Part shown: positions 52,231-64,000 of the stretch, one piece after another
Position numbering within the stretch: the first letter of the stretch is position 1
Layout: the number at the start of each line of letters is the position of its first letter
NCBI GenBank assembly: GCA_035578155.1
Contig: JAPWDM010000005.1
Coordinates: 31,612,108 to 31,676,107 of the forward strand
Length of the DNA stretch: 64,000 bases
Source of the DNA: Brachynemurus nebulosus
Taxonomy: Eukaryota > Arthropoda > Insecta > Neuroptera > Myrmeleontidae
Direction: 5' to 3'
Program-made: the position numbers and the translations under genes
Notes under the pieces: generated by a model
Database searches by the model: none
What the model was told of the DNA's origin: nothing
What the model saw: only the letters and a program-made list of their open reading frames with translations

Positions 52231-52335
52231 CGCACGTGAGGACACCGGGTTAACTATCAGTGACAATGAGAATCCAAACAACAGGATTGTTGTAAACAAC
52301 ACAACGTCATTACGAAATTGTTTAAATTTCTGCAT
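52231..52335 (-). CDS. First coding exon of a secreted or membrane protein (signal peptide)
   Basis: On the minus strand an ATG at 52335 opens exactly 35 codons, ending at GCG|GTAAGTACAG, a consensus donor, in phase 0. The peptide begins MQKFKQFRND, followed by a hydrophobic core VVLFTTILLFGFSLSLIV and a polar end NPVSSRA, the layout of a signal peptide with likely cleavage near SSRA. Codons are balanced and CG-containing, unlike the AT-rich surroundings. The upstream region is also CG-rich. The rest of the gene should lie at lower coordinates, but no in-phase second exon could be fixed. A signal anchor is an alternative. It is not a copy of any repeat in this window. Confidence 0.55.
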
Positions 52336-52610
52336 AATTTCTTGCACTAGTATTTTTTAATAATCAGTATATTAGACAGAAGAACAAAATTATTTCTCTA
52401 CTAGTTTTATCGTTTTTATAAAAAATATCTGGCCCGATTTTTATTAATAATTTTCGATCATATTCAAAAATTTGACTGCAATGATCAAAATTAAATTAGT
52501 TCACTTACGACGTCAACGTCTAAACACGACAAAAGCTCACGACGTAGTGACGTATGCGATGATGGTAGGCAACCTTCAAAACGTTACTGTAATATGGCTA
52601 GCATAACTTT
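52336..52610 (-). promoter_or_regulatory. Possible 5' UTR/promoter with CRE-like words
   Basis: Upstream of the signal-peptide exon, 52500-52570 is CG-rich. It contains ttgacgtcg and tacgtcac in the minus orientation, both close to the TGACGTCA element bound by bZIP factors. No TATA box or initiator is obvious. Speculative. Confidence 0.22.
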
Positions 52611-54390
52611 TGTGTTATGTAGAGTAAAATGCTATATATGTATTTACTAGAGATACATCTGTACTAGATATAGTGTATGTACATATATATAGTATATAGA
52701 AAATTGTTAATTCTTGCGACGACTCAAAAACCACACTGAAATCTATCGAGTGGGATAGAAAAAATGTCTCAGTACCCCTGATCTTGGTTACGTGAAAGCT
52801 TTCCGCTTTCTTATAAAATTTCCAAAACTTATATCGTTTGAATATTAATGGAACCGAATTGTATACCACAAACTTCTTTAAATATCACTAGATGTCCCTT
52901 TTAAAACTATTTGATTTTACTGAAACTTTTTCTGGAGCAGCCTGTGTAAGTTAGTCGTTCGGAAACGCGCATGTTTCCATACAGTAACAGCTTTTTTTTT
53001 GTTAATCGTAATACTGCTCCAACCAACCGTTAGATTATGTTAAATCCGACCATGATGTAAAAATACAAACCTAGATGGCACTGTTATTCATTTTTCCGAT
53101 CAGTAATTGAAGAAAAATTGTTGGTATAAGCTCAATTTGTACCTTTTAGTGAACTTTTTAGGTAACTCCCATTTAAACTTATGCAATTTAGTAGAATTTA
53201 TTATAGAATTTAATTTGAAACAAATTTTCAGTGGCTTCTATCGGACTATCCGAATACTAAACCTTTATTGATTTAAGGGAAAACCGCGAAACGAACCTCA
53301 GACCTAACTAACTACAATCTTTAGAGCTAAGTGAAGCTAGCGCCTCGAAATATTTTTTCTTTTTTGATGTTTTTAATTTTTTTCTCTTTAATTATATAAT
53401 TAACTCAAAAAAGAATTTGGTGCTTCGATGGGGCAAATTTAAAAGTAGGTATGAGGAAAAAATATTTTGATGAAAAAAAAAACTTTTTTTATTGTTTTAA
53501 TGCTAATTTATATGTCAAAATGTTTAAATAATATATATTATTATAATGATAACTTACTATTGCTAAAAGATACAGCTAAGGCAATTTTATATTCGGAAAG
53601 GGCATTTAAAGGACAATTTTTTAGGCTATCGCAGGTTAATTTAGAAATTGATTTAAAAAAGAAAAAAAAATTGCCGCGGCGCCAACGTCGCGTAGCTAAT
53701 CTTTAGTGCCATGTTTGTACTATTTCCTAGTTTTCAGGAAACAAGTAACGCCATCTATTTTTATATCATGCGCGGTATTTGTAGTTAGAGTTGTAATGAA
53801 AATTTTCCCTACATACATTCTATTGTTGTTGTTACAAATTTTACGTACAGGTGTCATAATAGCGATTATTTTCCATAATGAAAATTGTTTGTTATTTTTA
53901 TCCGATTTTTACTTTTTTTATTCCGACATTAAACAGCATGTGTGTGTGTGACGAGTTACACGACTGAAGTGAAACTTCCTATGTATAAAAATTTAATGAG
54001 CGAATTATTTTTCAATCAGAGATTCCGACATCCGTACAAAATCAGTCCCTCATAATCCTTCAATTCGCTCGCTAGACGATTTGAAATTATCTACACAAAA
54101 TCAATTCCGTATACTGCTTCCCTCTCTTGTTCAAATGACGTAAAGTAGCCTTATTTATTTAATTTTCATGCCCCATATTGATCATTTTAAGTGTAATTCA
54201 ATTTTGGGTCTATTTTCAGAGCCCTGGGGTACATTTTTTAGGTCATAGTTACCGTTTCCGGAATTCATTTTCCTATAGTGATATTTTCGTAAAAAAATTT
54301 TTAATTTGATATGTATTTATTTTTTAATACTGCGATATTATTTTATAGTATTTAACATCCATAGTAATCATTTGTTTCCGTTCTTTTTTT
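52611..54390. other. AT-rich stretch, two small frames not supported
   Basis: A 79-codon frame at 53467-53706 starts MMKKKTFFIVLMLIYMSKC, which looks like a signal peptide, but its composition is that expected from A/T-rich DNA and no splice structure supports it. A GC patch (gccgcggcgccaacgtcgcg) lies at 53671-53690. Confidence 0.3.
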
Positions 54391-54513
54391 AGTCGAATTT
54401 TCTCCGAAAAATTAGACTTATACAGTCTATACGATAAGAGCTGCGAGAGGCGAGAGTAGGGGCGCTATCCGTTTTCGGACCCGTAGAACACGAATATGTA
54501 GAAAAAAAAAATG

Positions 54514-54596
<83 letters not shown>

Positions 54597-56094
54597 CCCG
54601 CCACCTTTTAATTTGTGTAGGGCCCCCCTATGGAAGTTAAGAGATGAAATTTGGTAAATGGGGCTCATTTTCGAGGCACCTCATACTATCAAAGTGGGGT
54701 CAAATTTTGGGCAAATTTTTTTTCTGACCCGACCTTTAAGGGGGTGGTGGGGGGCGGAAAAGCAATAAAACTTTTTCGAACCGGTTTTAAATAATGTTTC
54801 GGTCAATTATCTACAACATATCCAAAATTCAGCTTCCTAGGATGATATGGTGGGAGTAGAGGGGGGAAAAACGATTTTCGCTGGATCTAACAGGCCCCCA
54901 GCCCCCCAGAATTAACGTAGAGGGTTGAAATTTGGTGTGTTGATAAAGTTCGTACCTAGGTTGTGCTTTTTGGAGGTTTTAATATTTTACCCCCACCCCC
55001 CTCATTTTTAAGCTACAATTTCATGCATTTTCGACGTTTTCGAAGTTTGTACCACTCGCACAGGTCACCCGAATAAACCTAGAGGGCTGAAATTTTGTAT
55101 TCGGATTGAGTTAGTATCAAGGGGGTGCCTTTTGGGGGTCTCGACTTTTAACCCCTACCTCCACCATTTTTATACCCAAAAGGCCATGATTTTTCTTGTT
55201 TTTTAACAGTTTCGTTCGGGTCAAAATCTCCCCAAATAAACCTAGAGGGCTGAAATTTGGTGTACAGGTTAGGCTAATAGCCAGACACTGTTTTTTGGAG
55301 GTTTCAACTTTTAACCTTTACCCCCACGATTTTGACGCCAATATTTCCTTAATTTTTTTGCTTGTTTTCTAACACGTCTAGAGACTCCATAAGGAAACCT
55401 CGACGGCTGAAATTTTGTACGTGTATTCAGTTAGTATCCAGCTAGTACCTTGTAGGGAGTCCGCATCACTTTTCCCCCCACTTCTCCCATTTTTACATCG
55501 GAATTGAAGGCTATTGTTAAATGTGTTTTAAAAGCATTATGTTTATTCTAAATACAAGTAGGCGAATAGTAATTTTAAAAAATTTAAAAAAAAGTGAACT
55601 TACTTTTATGACAAATGAAATACATACATATTAAGTAATTTAAAAATGTTATTAAAGTCACTGTTTATTTATAAATTAGGAATTTTGGATTTTTAGTATT
55701 TATAAAATAGAAATTTTGGATTTTTTTGGAAAGAATAAATATCTTTATAAAGGCCTTCCAGTTTACTATTTAAGGTCCTTTTTTAATATTTAAAACTAAA
55801 ACATAAAGGCAATTAGCGGATAAACATGGGCAGGAATGTCCTCGTACGAATTGTGTTGGTTTTTTTTCTGCTACCTGTTTTCGGCACAAAATTGAAATTT
55901 ACAGAGATACAGCCCTTAAATACTTAAAACCTTTTTTTAAAGCCTCGATCAGCCGAACACTCATCACCAGTTTTGAAACGAACAAAATGACAATTCGGTT
56001 GTAGACTTTCAATCACATTTCGCTTGTAGACATTCAATACCGAAGATGAAGGGGAAAATTCGACTACCGTGATGGGGCCCCGCTGCTCACGGCG
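54391..56094 (-). mobile_element. AB repeat element, complete minus-strand copy
   Basis: Runs from agtcgaattttctccgaaaa to ggggccccgctgctcacggcg, the exact reverse order of 19833-21485, with T-runs outside both ends. Subrepeat motif cctagagggctgaaat at about 54917, 55080, 55243 and 55400 shows the ~160-bp period. (TA)n at 54519-54593. It is the uninterrupted reference for the split copy at 4144-7576. Confidence 0.87.
54519..54593. repeat. (TA)n microsatellite
   Basis: Internal to the AB element. Confidence 0.97.
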
Positions 56095-56198
56095 TTTTTT
56101 TGTATTGTCACTTAACAGCTAAACATTTACAGTACCCAGCACTTCCACCAGATATGACATACCTAAGGATTAATTAAATTCTAAATGGATTCTATTTT

Positions 56199-56330
56199 AG
56201 CGAATTTCTATTCTGAAAATTCAGCTATTACAACAGTTCTCATGATGAGACGTCAGCGCGGGACTATGACAGAAATCTATTTTGAGGTCTCGAGAAACCG
56301 AAAGCGACTTCACTAAAATTTGTATACATA
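56199..56330 (+). repeat. Module D, copy of composite D+C
   Basis: ttttagcgaatttctattct, attcagctattacaacagtt, gcgggactatgacagaaatc, gaggtctcgagaa. Followed by tatacatatatgtatatgta and then repeat C. Confidence 0.75.
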
Positions 56331-56350
56331 TATGTATATGTATGTATTGA

Positions 56351-56720
56351 TGTGTCTGCTCGATAACTCTCGGACGAAGCTTAAAGGATTTTTACGAAAT
56401 TTAGTGAAAAGGTCAAAAGTCCCAAACCCTTAGATGTGTTCATCAATCTGACCCGTCCGGTTTTTAGAAACCGTTATTTTAGTCATTTTTCGCCATTTTG
56501 ATGGTTTCTTGCAAAAATTGGCTAGATTCAAAATTTTTTAAAATTTTCTTTACACTTTTGAAAAGAGTGTAAAAATTATAGGTACTATAAGATCAGCTTT
56601 TAAACCATTGTTCTACGTGAACTAGTTTTTGAGAAAAATTAAGAAATTTGTTGAATTTCTTTACGATAAATGCTTCATCGTTTTTGTTATATTACAATAT
56701 TTATATCTGTTTCATTTTTC
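56351..56720 (+). repeat. Repeat C, copy 4
   Basis: Starts gtgtctgctcgataactctc and keeps ttacgaaatttagtgaaaa, ttcttgcaaaaatt and the internal blocks of copy 2 in reverse orientation. Confidence 0.75.
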
Positions 56721-57891
56721 AAAATAAAAATTGATAAACTTTTTAAGAACTTTTTAAATCTTTTTAGATGGATAGAGATTGTTATATGAGATCCGCCAGT
56801 GTCTAGTCTTTGGAAATTCGCTGTTATTCAGATGCTAGGACAAGGGTATTTTTAATAATTAAATCAAATAATAATTATTGAAAAATTTTTTCTCATTTTT
56901 TAAAAATATGAGGTACAAATTGTTTAGTCAAATGTAATACTTTTAATTGACAGGTGCTCATTAAAATGATGGACACCTTGGTGATGGAATTTTTTCTTTT
57001 CTACTTCAGTAAATTTATTTTCTCGTTATCAAAATATTTTTGCAATAGGAAGAGCACAAAAAAGAAACTTACGTAAATATACCCCAGAAACAAATTTTCT
57101 TTAATAACTCTATATTAAAACATTAGAAAAATGAAAATACTGCCATCAACACATACTCTGCCCAGCATACATTTTAGTAAAATTACTTTTCATCTTTAGT
57201 TTATCTTTTTCATTTCATTTTCGTCTTTGAAAATTTCAAAGCACATCACATCTTTTGCTGTAAAGTTACCACATATTTACATTATATTATTGTGTATTGT
57301 ATAGTAAGTAGAGCAGATGCTGCTTACTTTTACTTTTTTTATGCTTTTTCTAGTCAACAAAATTTTGTATGAAACTAAAATATCGATTTAATCTCGTGAG
57401 TCGGTCACCAGCTGAAAACTGCAATGTACAATTTTGTGTTATATTCTCTACCAAGCTTCAACTAATACATATTTATATAGCATTAACTCGAAAATATTAA
57501 GCATCATTTAACGTTCTTTCTAGCTTATAATACAAATTTGAATTTATTTTGATTGACATTGGCTTTAAAATTGAAAAAAAATCAGAGTTTATTCTATCAT
57601 TTAACTATTTTAAATAAAAATTCAAGCTATAAAAAACTTATTCCAAGACTTTAACTGTTCAATTTACGCATTTTATGAAAAAAATCACACGTTTTAATAC
57701 GCATTAGAATGTTCTATGAGCATTATTTCGACAGTATCTAATTTAAAGAAAGTGAGTAAAGTCGCCTATAAGTGTGCCTAGAATGCGCCCTGGGATTAAC
57801 GATTCTGAAAATTTGCAAATAATTCTACGATATTCATTGAAGGAACTCATTATAAAGCCACAATTAAAATTTTAAGTCAGTCGGTTGATAG
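56721..57891. other. AT-rich stretch, nothing recognised
   Basis: No gene or repeat copy identified. Confidence 0.4.
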
Positions 57892-58026
57892 TAATTGAAG
57901 TAGGTAGTTAGAAGTATGATAAGGGGAAACAGGAATCGTTTGCAAGAAAAACTTATATCGCGCGTTTTCTGTCCCAACCTCGTATATCAAAAATTACATG
58001 TTTTAGGACACAAAAAACATATACTG

Positions 58027-58088
<62 letters not shown>

Positions 58089-58106
58089 TATAAATACTTA
58101 TCTGTA
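57892..58106. repeat. Left copy of a ~215-bp duplication, including half MITE E
   Basis: taattgaagtaggtagttag ... tcgcgcgttttctgtcccaa ... (TA)n ... acttatctgta. It stops at the TA where the pogo-like element begins. The right copy at 59124 continues into a full MITE E. Confidence 0.85.
58030..58083. repeat. (TA)n microsatellite
   Basis: Internal to the half copy of MITE E. Confidence 0.97.
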
Positions 58107-59123
58107 GGGTAAAGTGGGGTAAGTGCGTACCCGGGGCAAGTGCCTTCGCGTCAGATAGAATTTCCAACTAACTATAAAGTGATTTAAAACCAATTTTAAA
58201 ATACCCGCTAACACTCAAGATAAATAGGTCAACCTTAATTTGGCACTTCCGTCAGTTATATAGAGTAGTAACGGCTATGTTTTTTAACAATATGTTTTAT
58301 GGTTTAACTACGAGTTGCTGGGTACATTTTCAATAAATTTTTAATAAAGTCTATTATAACATTTTTATATTTTTTATTTAATATATTTAGTTGTTATTAA
58401 GGTAAATTTTAATTAATTGAGAAGATTTTTTCTTTTATTCTGTTATTTTAGAAACACTAAAGGGAGCGCACTTACCCCAATATTTTTTCCTACGGGACAA
58501 GTGCGTCTTTTGGATTGGGGTAAGTGCGCTCTGAATGCACCCTCTTACCCCACTGTATTATATGATGTAAATTCTGTTTCTTTTTGCCCATAATTTTTTA
58601 TTTTAGATAGAAATTGTACGAAATGACATAAGAAAAACTGCTAGAAGCTCACAGTATTCAGCAGCGGCCTTGGAAACTGCATTAGATGATATTAGTATAC
58701 CTCTCAATTATAACATAATATGTTCAAATTATGTTTTGTTTCTTATGGTCTCTTAAAAGGTAATTTATCACTTGAGATAAAAAGATATTTAAAAATTTTT
58801 TGTACTGTTACGTAGAGAAATTTACGCTCATTCAACGCACTTGTTCCTCAATATAAATCAAACAAGGAATACAGAATTATATCAAGAGAACGTACTTGCC
58901 CTAGACCATGGGGCAACTGCGTTACATGTACATATTTCAACAAAATAAATTACAGTTCATTATCATGAAGCTCTCTAGAATTTCTTTCTTTTTATTATTT
59001 AAGTTTAAAAACCAGGTAGTTGATAACGCTGATAAACAATCAGATGCGATTAATAACATTGATACAATAATGGTCTGAAAGTTAACTATCCAAAAATAGG
59101 GGTGCACTTACCCCACTTTACCC
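58107..59123 (+). mobile_element. pogo-like element (1017 bp), TIR GGGTAAAGTGGGGTAAGTGC
   Basis: Perfect 20-bp inverted ends gggtaaagtggggtaagtgc / gcacttaccccactttaccc between TA dinucleotides. The word ggggtaagtgcg is repeated internally in both orientations (58470-58555, 58900-58925). End sequence is related to the element at 40697-41588. Confidence 0.9.
58606..58757 (+). pseudogene. Possible transposase exon remnant in the pogo-like element
   Basis: After a pyrimidine-rich acceptor (cataattttttattttag, ending 58605) a frame of ~50 codons reads IEIVRNDIRKTARSSQYSAA, then ALETALDDISIP, and ends at TAA near 58757. The RKT.R..Y....LE.AL pattern is reminiscent of the N-terminal DNA-binding part of pogo transposases. 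The match is weak; it is short and lacks the catalytic region. Confidence 0.3.
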
Positions 59124-59263
59124 TAATTGAAGTAGGTAGTTAGAAATATGATAAGGGGAAACAGGAGTCGTTTGCAAGAAAAACTTATATCGCGCTTTTA
59201 CTGTTCCAATCTCGTATATCAAAAATTACATGTTTTAGGACACACAAAAAACAATATATACTG

Positions 59264-59353
<90 letters not shown>
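59124..59353. repeat. Right copy of the ~215-bp duplication
   Basis: taattgaagtaggtagttag ... cagg(a/g)gtcgtttgcaagaaa ... as in 57892-58106. Confidence 0.85.
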
Positions 59354-59355
<2 letters not shown>

Positions 59356-59514
59356 TTATCTGTATATATTTATATATATAGGTAGCCAACATCAAAGGGT
59401 GTAATTAACATAAATCTTAAATTCATAGTGATGAAAACAGATTTTAATACGTTTTTTTTGTGTGTCCAAAATTTAGGACTATTCAGATACGAGGTTGAGA
59501 CAGAAAACGCGCGA
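59190..59514. mobile_element. MITE family E, copy 3 (full)
   Basis: Ends tcgcgcttttactgttccaa and ttgagacagaaaacgcgcga, TA outside. Contains (TA)n at 59267-59352 and the ggtagccaacatcaaagggt phrase shared with copy 1. Confidence 0.85.
59267..59352. repeat. (TA)n microsatellite
   Basis: Internal to MITE E copy 3. Confidence 0.97.
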
Positions 59515-59516
59515 TA

Positions 59517-61582
<2,066 letters not shown>

Positions 61583-61705
61583 TTAGCGAATTTCGAAAAC
61601 TCGAAATTCAGCTATTACAGTAGGTCTCATGACGCAATCTGAGTCCGGGACTATGGCAGAAATCTGTTTTGAGGTCCCTAGAATACGAAAATGATATTCA
61701 CTAAA

Positions 61706-61708
<3 letters not shown>
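61583..61708 (+). repeat. Module D, second composite D+C copy
   Basis: ttttagcgaatttcgaaaac, attcagctattacagtaggt, gtccgggactatggcagaaa, tctgttttgaggtc, then (TA)n and repeat C. The 120-codon minus ORF spanning it is a shadow. Confidence 0.78.

Positions 61709-61786
<78 letters not shown>
61709..61786. repeat. (TA)n microsatellite
   Basis: Separates module D from repeat C; in the 56.3-kb copy the same place holds only tatacatatatgtatatgta. Confidence 0.97.
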
Positions 61787-61789
<3 letters not shown>

Positions 61790-62065
61790 GTGTTCCCACG
61801 ATAACTCTCGAACGAAACGTCTAACGCTTATGAAATTTTGTGTGCGGACTGGATTCTGAATTGGCTTGGCTAAGTTCGTTAGCCAGACACGTCGGATGCC
61901 CAGAAGTAGGTTTTCTGGCCATTTTTTATCATTCGATCTTATCATAAGACAGTTCGATTTTTATATCGTTGAAAAGGAAAAAAAAATTATGAAGAAAATG
62001 TTCTTATAATTTTCTTTCTATGTTAAGTAGTTTTCGAGAAAATCGTAATTTTCACTATTGGCTTA
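61790..62065 (+). repeat. Repeat C, copy 5
   Basis: cgataactctcgaacgaaac, agccagacacgtcggatgcc and agtagttttcgagaaaatcg correspond to blocks of copy 2 in reverse. Confidence 0.75.
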
Positions 62066-62439
62066 TTTTGCTCTCTTTGTCATTGTAATAAGTAATTTAT
62101 ATTTCTATCTCAGTTCTTTATGAAGTATAAAAATATTTCACTTTTTTATTAAAGAATTTTGTGAGAACAAGTGAAGTATATTCACATACATGTGTTATAA
62201 CACACACATGTATAGAGTTTTGTTTCTCATTTATTGCATTATAATTAGCATGGTTCTATCTCATGTTAAAAAATGTAAATTAAACAGATTTTCTAAGCTA
62301 ATGTAATGAAGAATTTTTTTTTTTTTTTTATTGAATTTTTAAGTAAACAAGAAATTGAAGATTATGTTATGATATAATATTATTAAATATATGAAACAAA
62401 ACAAAATATGTATAATGTACATATGTATGCACGGAAAAA
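62066..62439. other. AT-rich stretch, nothing recognised
   Basis: Contains a small acatgtgttataacacacacatgt hairpin near 62190-62214 and a T-run at 62317-62329. Confidence 0.4.
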
Positions 62440-63960
62440 TATTTTGAATCGATTTTGAAAATTTTTTCACTAATAATTAATAATGTTAAAAAATTAAACC
62501 ATTTCAAATGGATTTAAGGTATTTTATGTGAGGTCAAGGTTTTCGGGACCTAAAAAGGCCAGAAATTAATTAACCAATCGATTTTAAAAATTTTTTCACA
62601 GTTAGTAAATTAAAGTATTTGAATTAATTAATTAAATGATGTCCGCAAGAAGCTTACGGACTGCCATAAGTTATATGAGATCCTTAGAACCCTTTTCTTA
62701 CTGTTAGAGTACTAGACTTGTATGAGTTTCGCCAGGATTTACTGATCCCATAATTGTAAAAAATAAACTAAACGACCAATTTTAAAAATTTCTTCACTGT
62801 TACAGAGCTAAACTATTTTAGATAGATTTAGAATACATTATGTAAGGTCCGCCAGGGTCCACAGGACCCAAAAGTGTCAAAAATAAACTAACTGATCGAT
62901 TTTGAAAATTTTTTCACTGTTACAGAGCTAAACTATTTTAGATAAATATCGATTACGTTATGTAAGCTCCGCCTGGGTCCATAGGACCCAAAAGTGTCAA
63001 AAATAAACTGCCTGATCGATTTTGAAAATTTTTTCACTGTTACAGAGCTAAACTGTTTTAGATAAATATAGATTCCGTTATGTAAGGTCTGCCAGGGTCC
63101 ATAGGATCCAGAAGTGTCAAAAATAAACTAACTGACCGATTTTGAAAATTTTTTCACTGTTGCAGAGCTAAACTATTTTAGATAAATATAAATTACGTTA
63201 TGTAAGGTCCACCAAGGTCCATAGAACCCAAAAGTGTCAAAAATAAACTAACTGACCGATTTTGAAAATTTTTTCACTGTTACAGAGCTAAACTATTTTA
63301 GATAAATATAGATTACGTTATGTAAGGTCTGCCAGGGTCCATGGGATCCAAAAGTGTCAAAAATAAACTAACCGACCGATTTTGAAAATTTTTTCACTGT
63401 TACAGAGCTAAACTATTTTAGATAAAAATAGATTACGTTATGTAAGGTCTGCCAGGGTCCATGGGATCCAAAAGTGTCAAAATTCAACTAACCGACCGAT
63501 TTTGAAAATTTTTTCACTGTTGGGGAACTAAGCTATTTTAGATAGACATACATTACGTTATTTAGGGTCCGCCAGGGTCCATGGGACCCAAAAGTGGTAA
63601 AAATAAACTAACCGACCGATTTTGAAAATTTTTTCACTGTTACAGAGCTAAACTATTTTAGATAAATATAGATTACGTTATGTAAAGTCTGCCATGGTCC
63701 ATCGGATCCAAAAGTGTCAAAAATAAACTAACCGACCGATTTTGAAAATTTTTTCACTGTTGGGGAGCTAAGCTATTTTAGATACATATAGATTACGTTA
63801 TGTAAGGTCTGACAGTGTCAGTAGGACCTAAAAGTGTCAAAAATAAAATAACTGACCGATTTTGAAACTTTTTTACTATTACCGAGGTAAACTATTTTAG
63901 ATAGGTACAGGTTGTGTTATCTGAGATCCACAACTGTCCTGCGGATGCAAATGCGGCGTA
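62440..63960. repeat. 120-bp satellite array (10 regular units plus degenerate left flank)
   Basis: From 62761 the units start every 120 bp (62761, 62881, 63001 and so on to 63841), with no length change over nine units and only scattered substitutions. The consensus contains gaccgattttgaaaattttt, cactgttacagagctaaact, gattacgttatgtaagg and gggtccataggaccc, a small palindrome. Units 62440-62760 are diverged and of uneven length. All frames contain stops, so it is not protein-coding. Confidence 0.95.
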
Positions 63961-63982
63961 GAATGCTACACAACGGGTTTTG

Positions 63983-64000
63983 AATATATATATATATATA
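63983..64000. repeat. (TA)n microsatellite, cut by the window edge
   Basis: TA begins right after the satellite array and continues beyond the window. Confidence 0.9.

Noticed and set aside
53467..53951. Two adjacent small ORFs, the first starting like a signal peptide (MMKKKTFFIVLMLIY)
   Set aside because: Hydrophobic and lysine-rich runs arise easily from A/T-rich DNA; no splice sites, no conserved motif, unlike the exon at 52231.
62761..63960. 120-bp units as coding repeats (120 is divisible by 3)
   Set aside because: Stops occur in all six frames of the consensus unit.

Overview
The window looks like non-coding, repeat-dominated DNA from a eukaryotic nuclear genome, most likely an insect. 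Composition is strongly AT-rich, with 18 long (TA)n microsatellites. I see remnants of hAT, pogo/Tigger, PIF/Harbinger-like and THAP-domain DNA transposons, one tRNA-like sequence, and no bacterial gene organisation: no operons, no ribosome binding sites and no long ORF. A hemipteran or similar insect is plausible, but the order cannot be fixed from this sequence. Almost every ATG-to-stop ORF is a frame through a repeat, and the IYIYIY proteins are simply (TA)n.

Layout. 1-4143: a 1.4-kb foldback (1370-2776) with a possible small exon to its left. 4144-7576: two ~1.7-kb copies of one element (called AB here), one inserted head-on into the middle of the other. 7.6-9.4 kb: three candidate terminal exons, unproven. 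9.7-16.7 kb: MITEs, a hAT element with a perfect 8-bp target duplication, a broken THAP domain, a Tigger-like element and a 711-bp palindromic element. 17.7 kb: a 32-bp minisatellite. 19.8-21.5 kb: a clean AB copy with a poly(A) tail. 22-24.2 kb: a dispersed (AGTC)n-tailed repeat and a palindrome. 25-30.4 kb: a MITE with internal (TA)n, a tRNA-like sequence beside a 316-bp palindrome, a hAT with the end of its own transposase, and a Harbinger-like MITE nested in a 1.5-kb foldback. 31.9-38.2 kb: a second Tigger-like copy, two hAT MITEs, small perfect hairpins and an AB fragment. 40.4-41.9 kb: a 4-bp-TSD element carrying a nested, internally deleted pogo copy. 43.8-50.8 kb: palindromes, a hAT inserted into a CA repeat, and a three-level nest. 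52.2 kb (minus strand): the best host-gene candidate, a 35-codon signal-peptide exon ending at a consensus splice donor. 54.4-56.1 kb: another AB copy. 56-62 kb: composite D+microsatellite+C repeats, and a 230-bp duplication split by a pogo-like MITE. 62.4-64 kb: a 120-bp satellite that runs with almost no length change to the window edge.

How the parts relate. The host-gene signals (signal-peptide exon, a 23-nt ATG micro-exon, three or four terminal-exon-like frames) are scattered and have not been joined into one gene; large introns are possible. The most distinctive feature is architectural. Many unrelated-looking palindromes share a ~100-bp central module (D), and most (TA)n arrays sit at fixed positions inside mobile elements. 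This suggests that the elements both seed the microsatellites and supply long hairpins. All assignments are by reading; no alignment, database search or folding was run.
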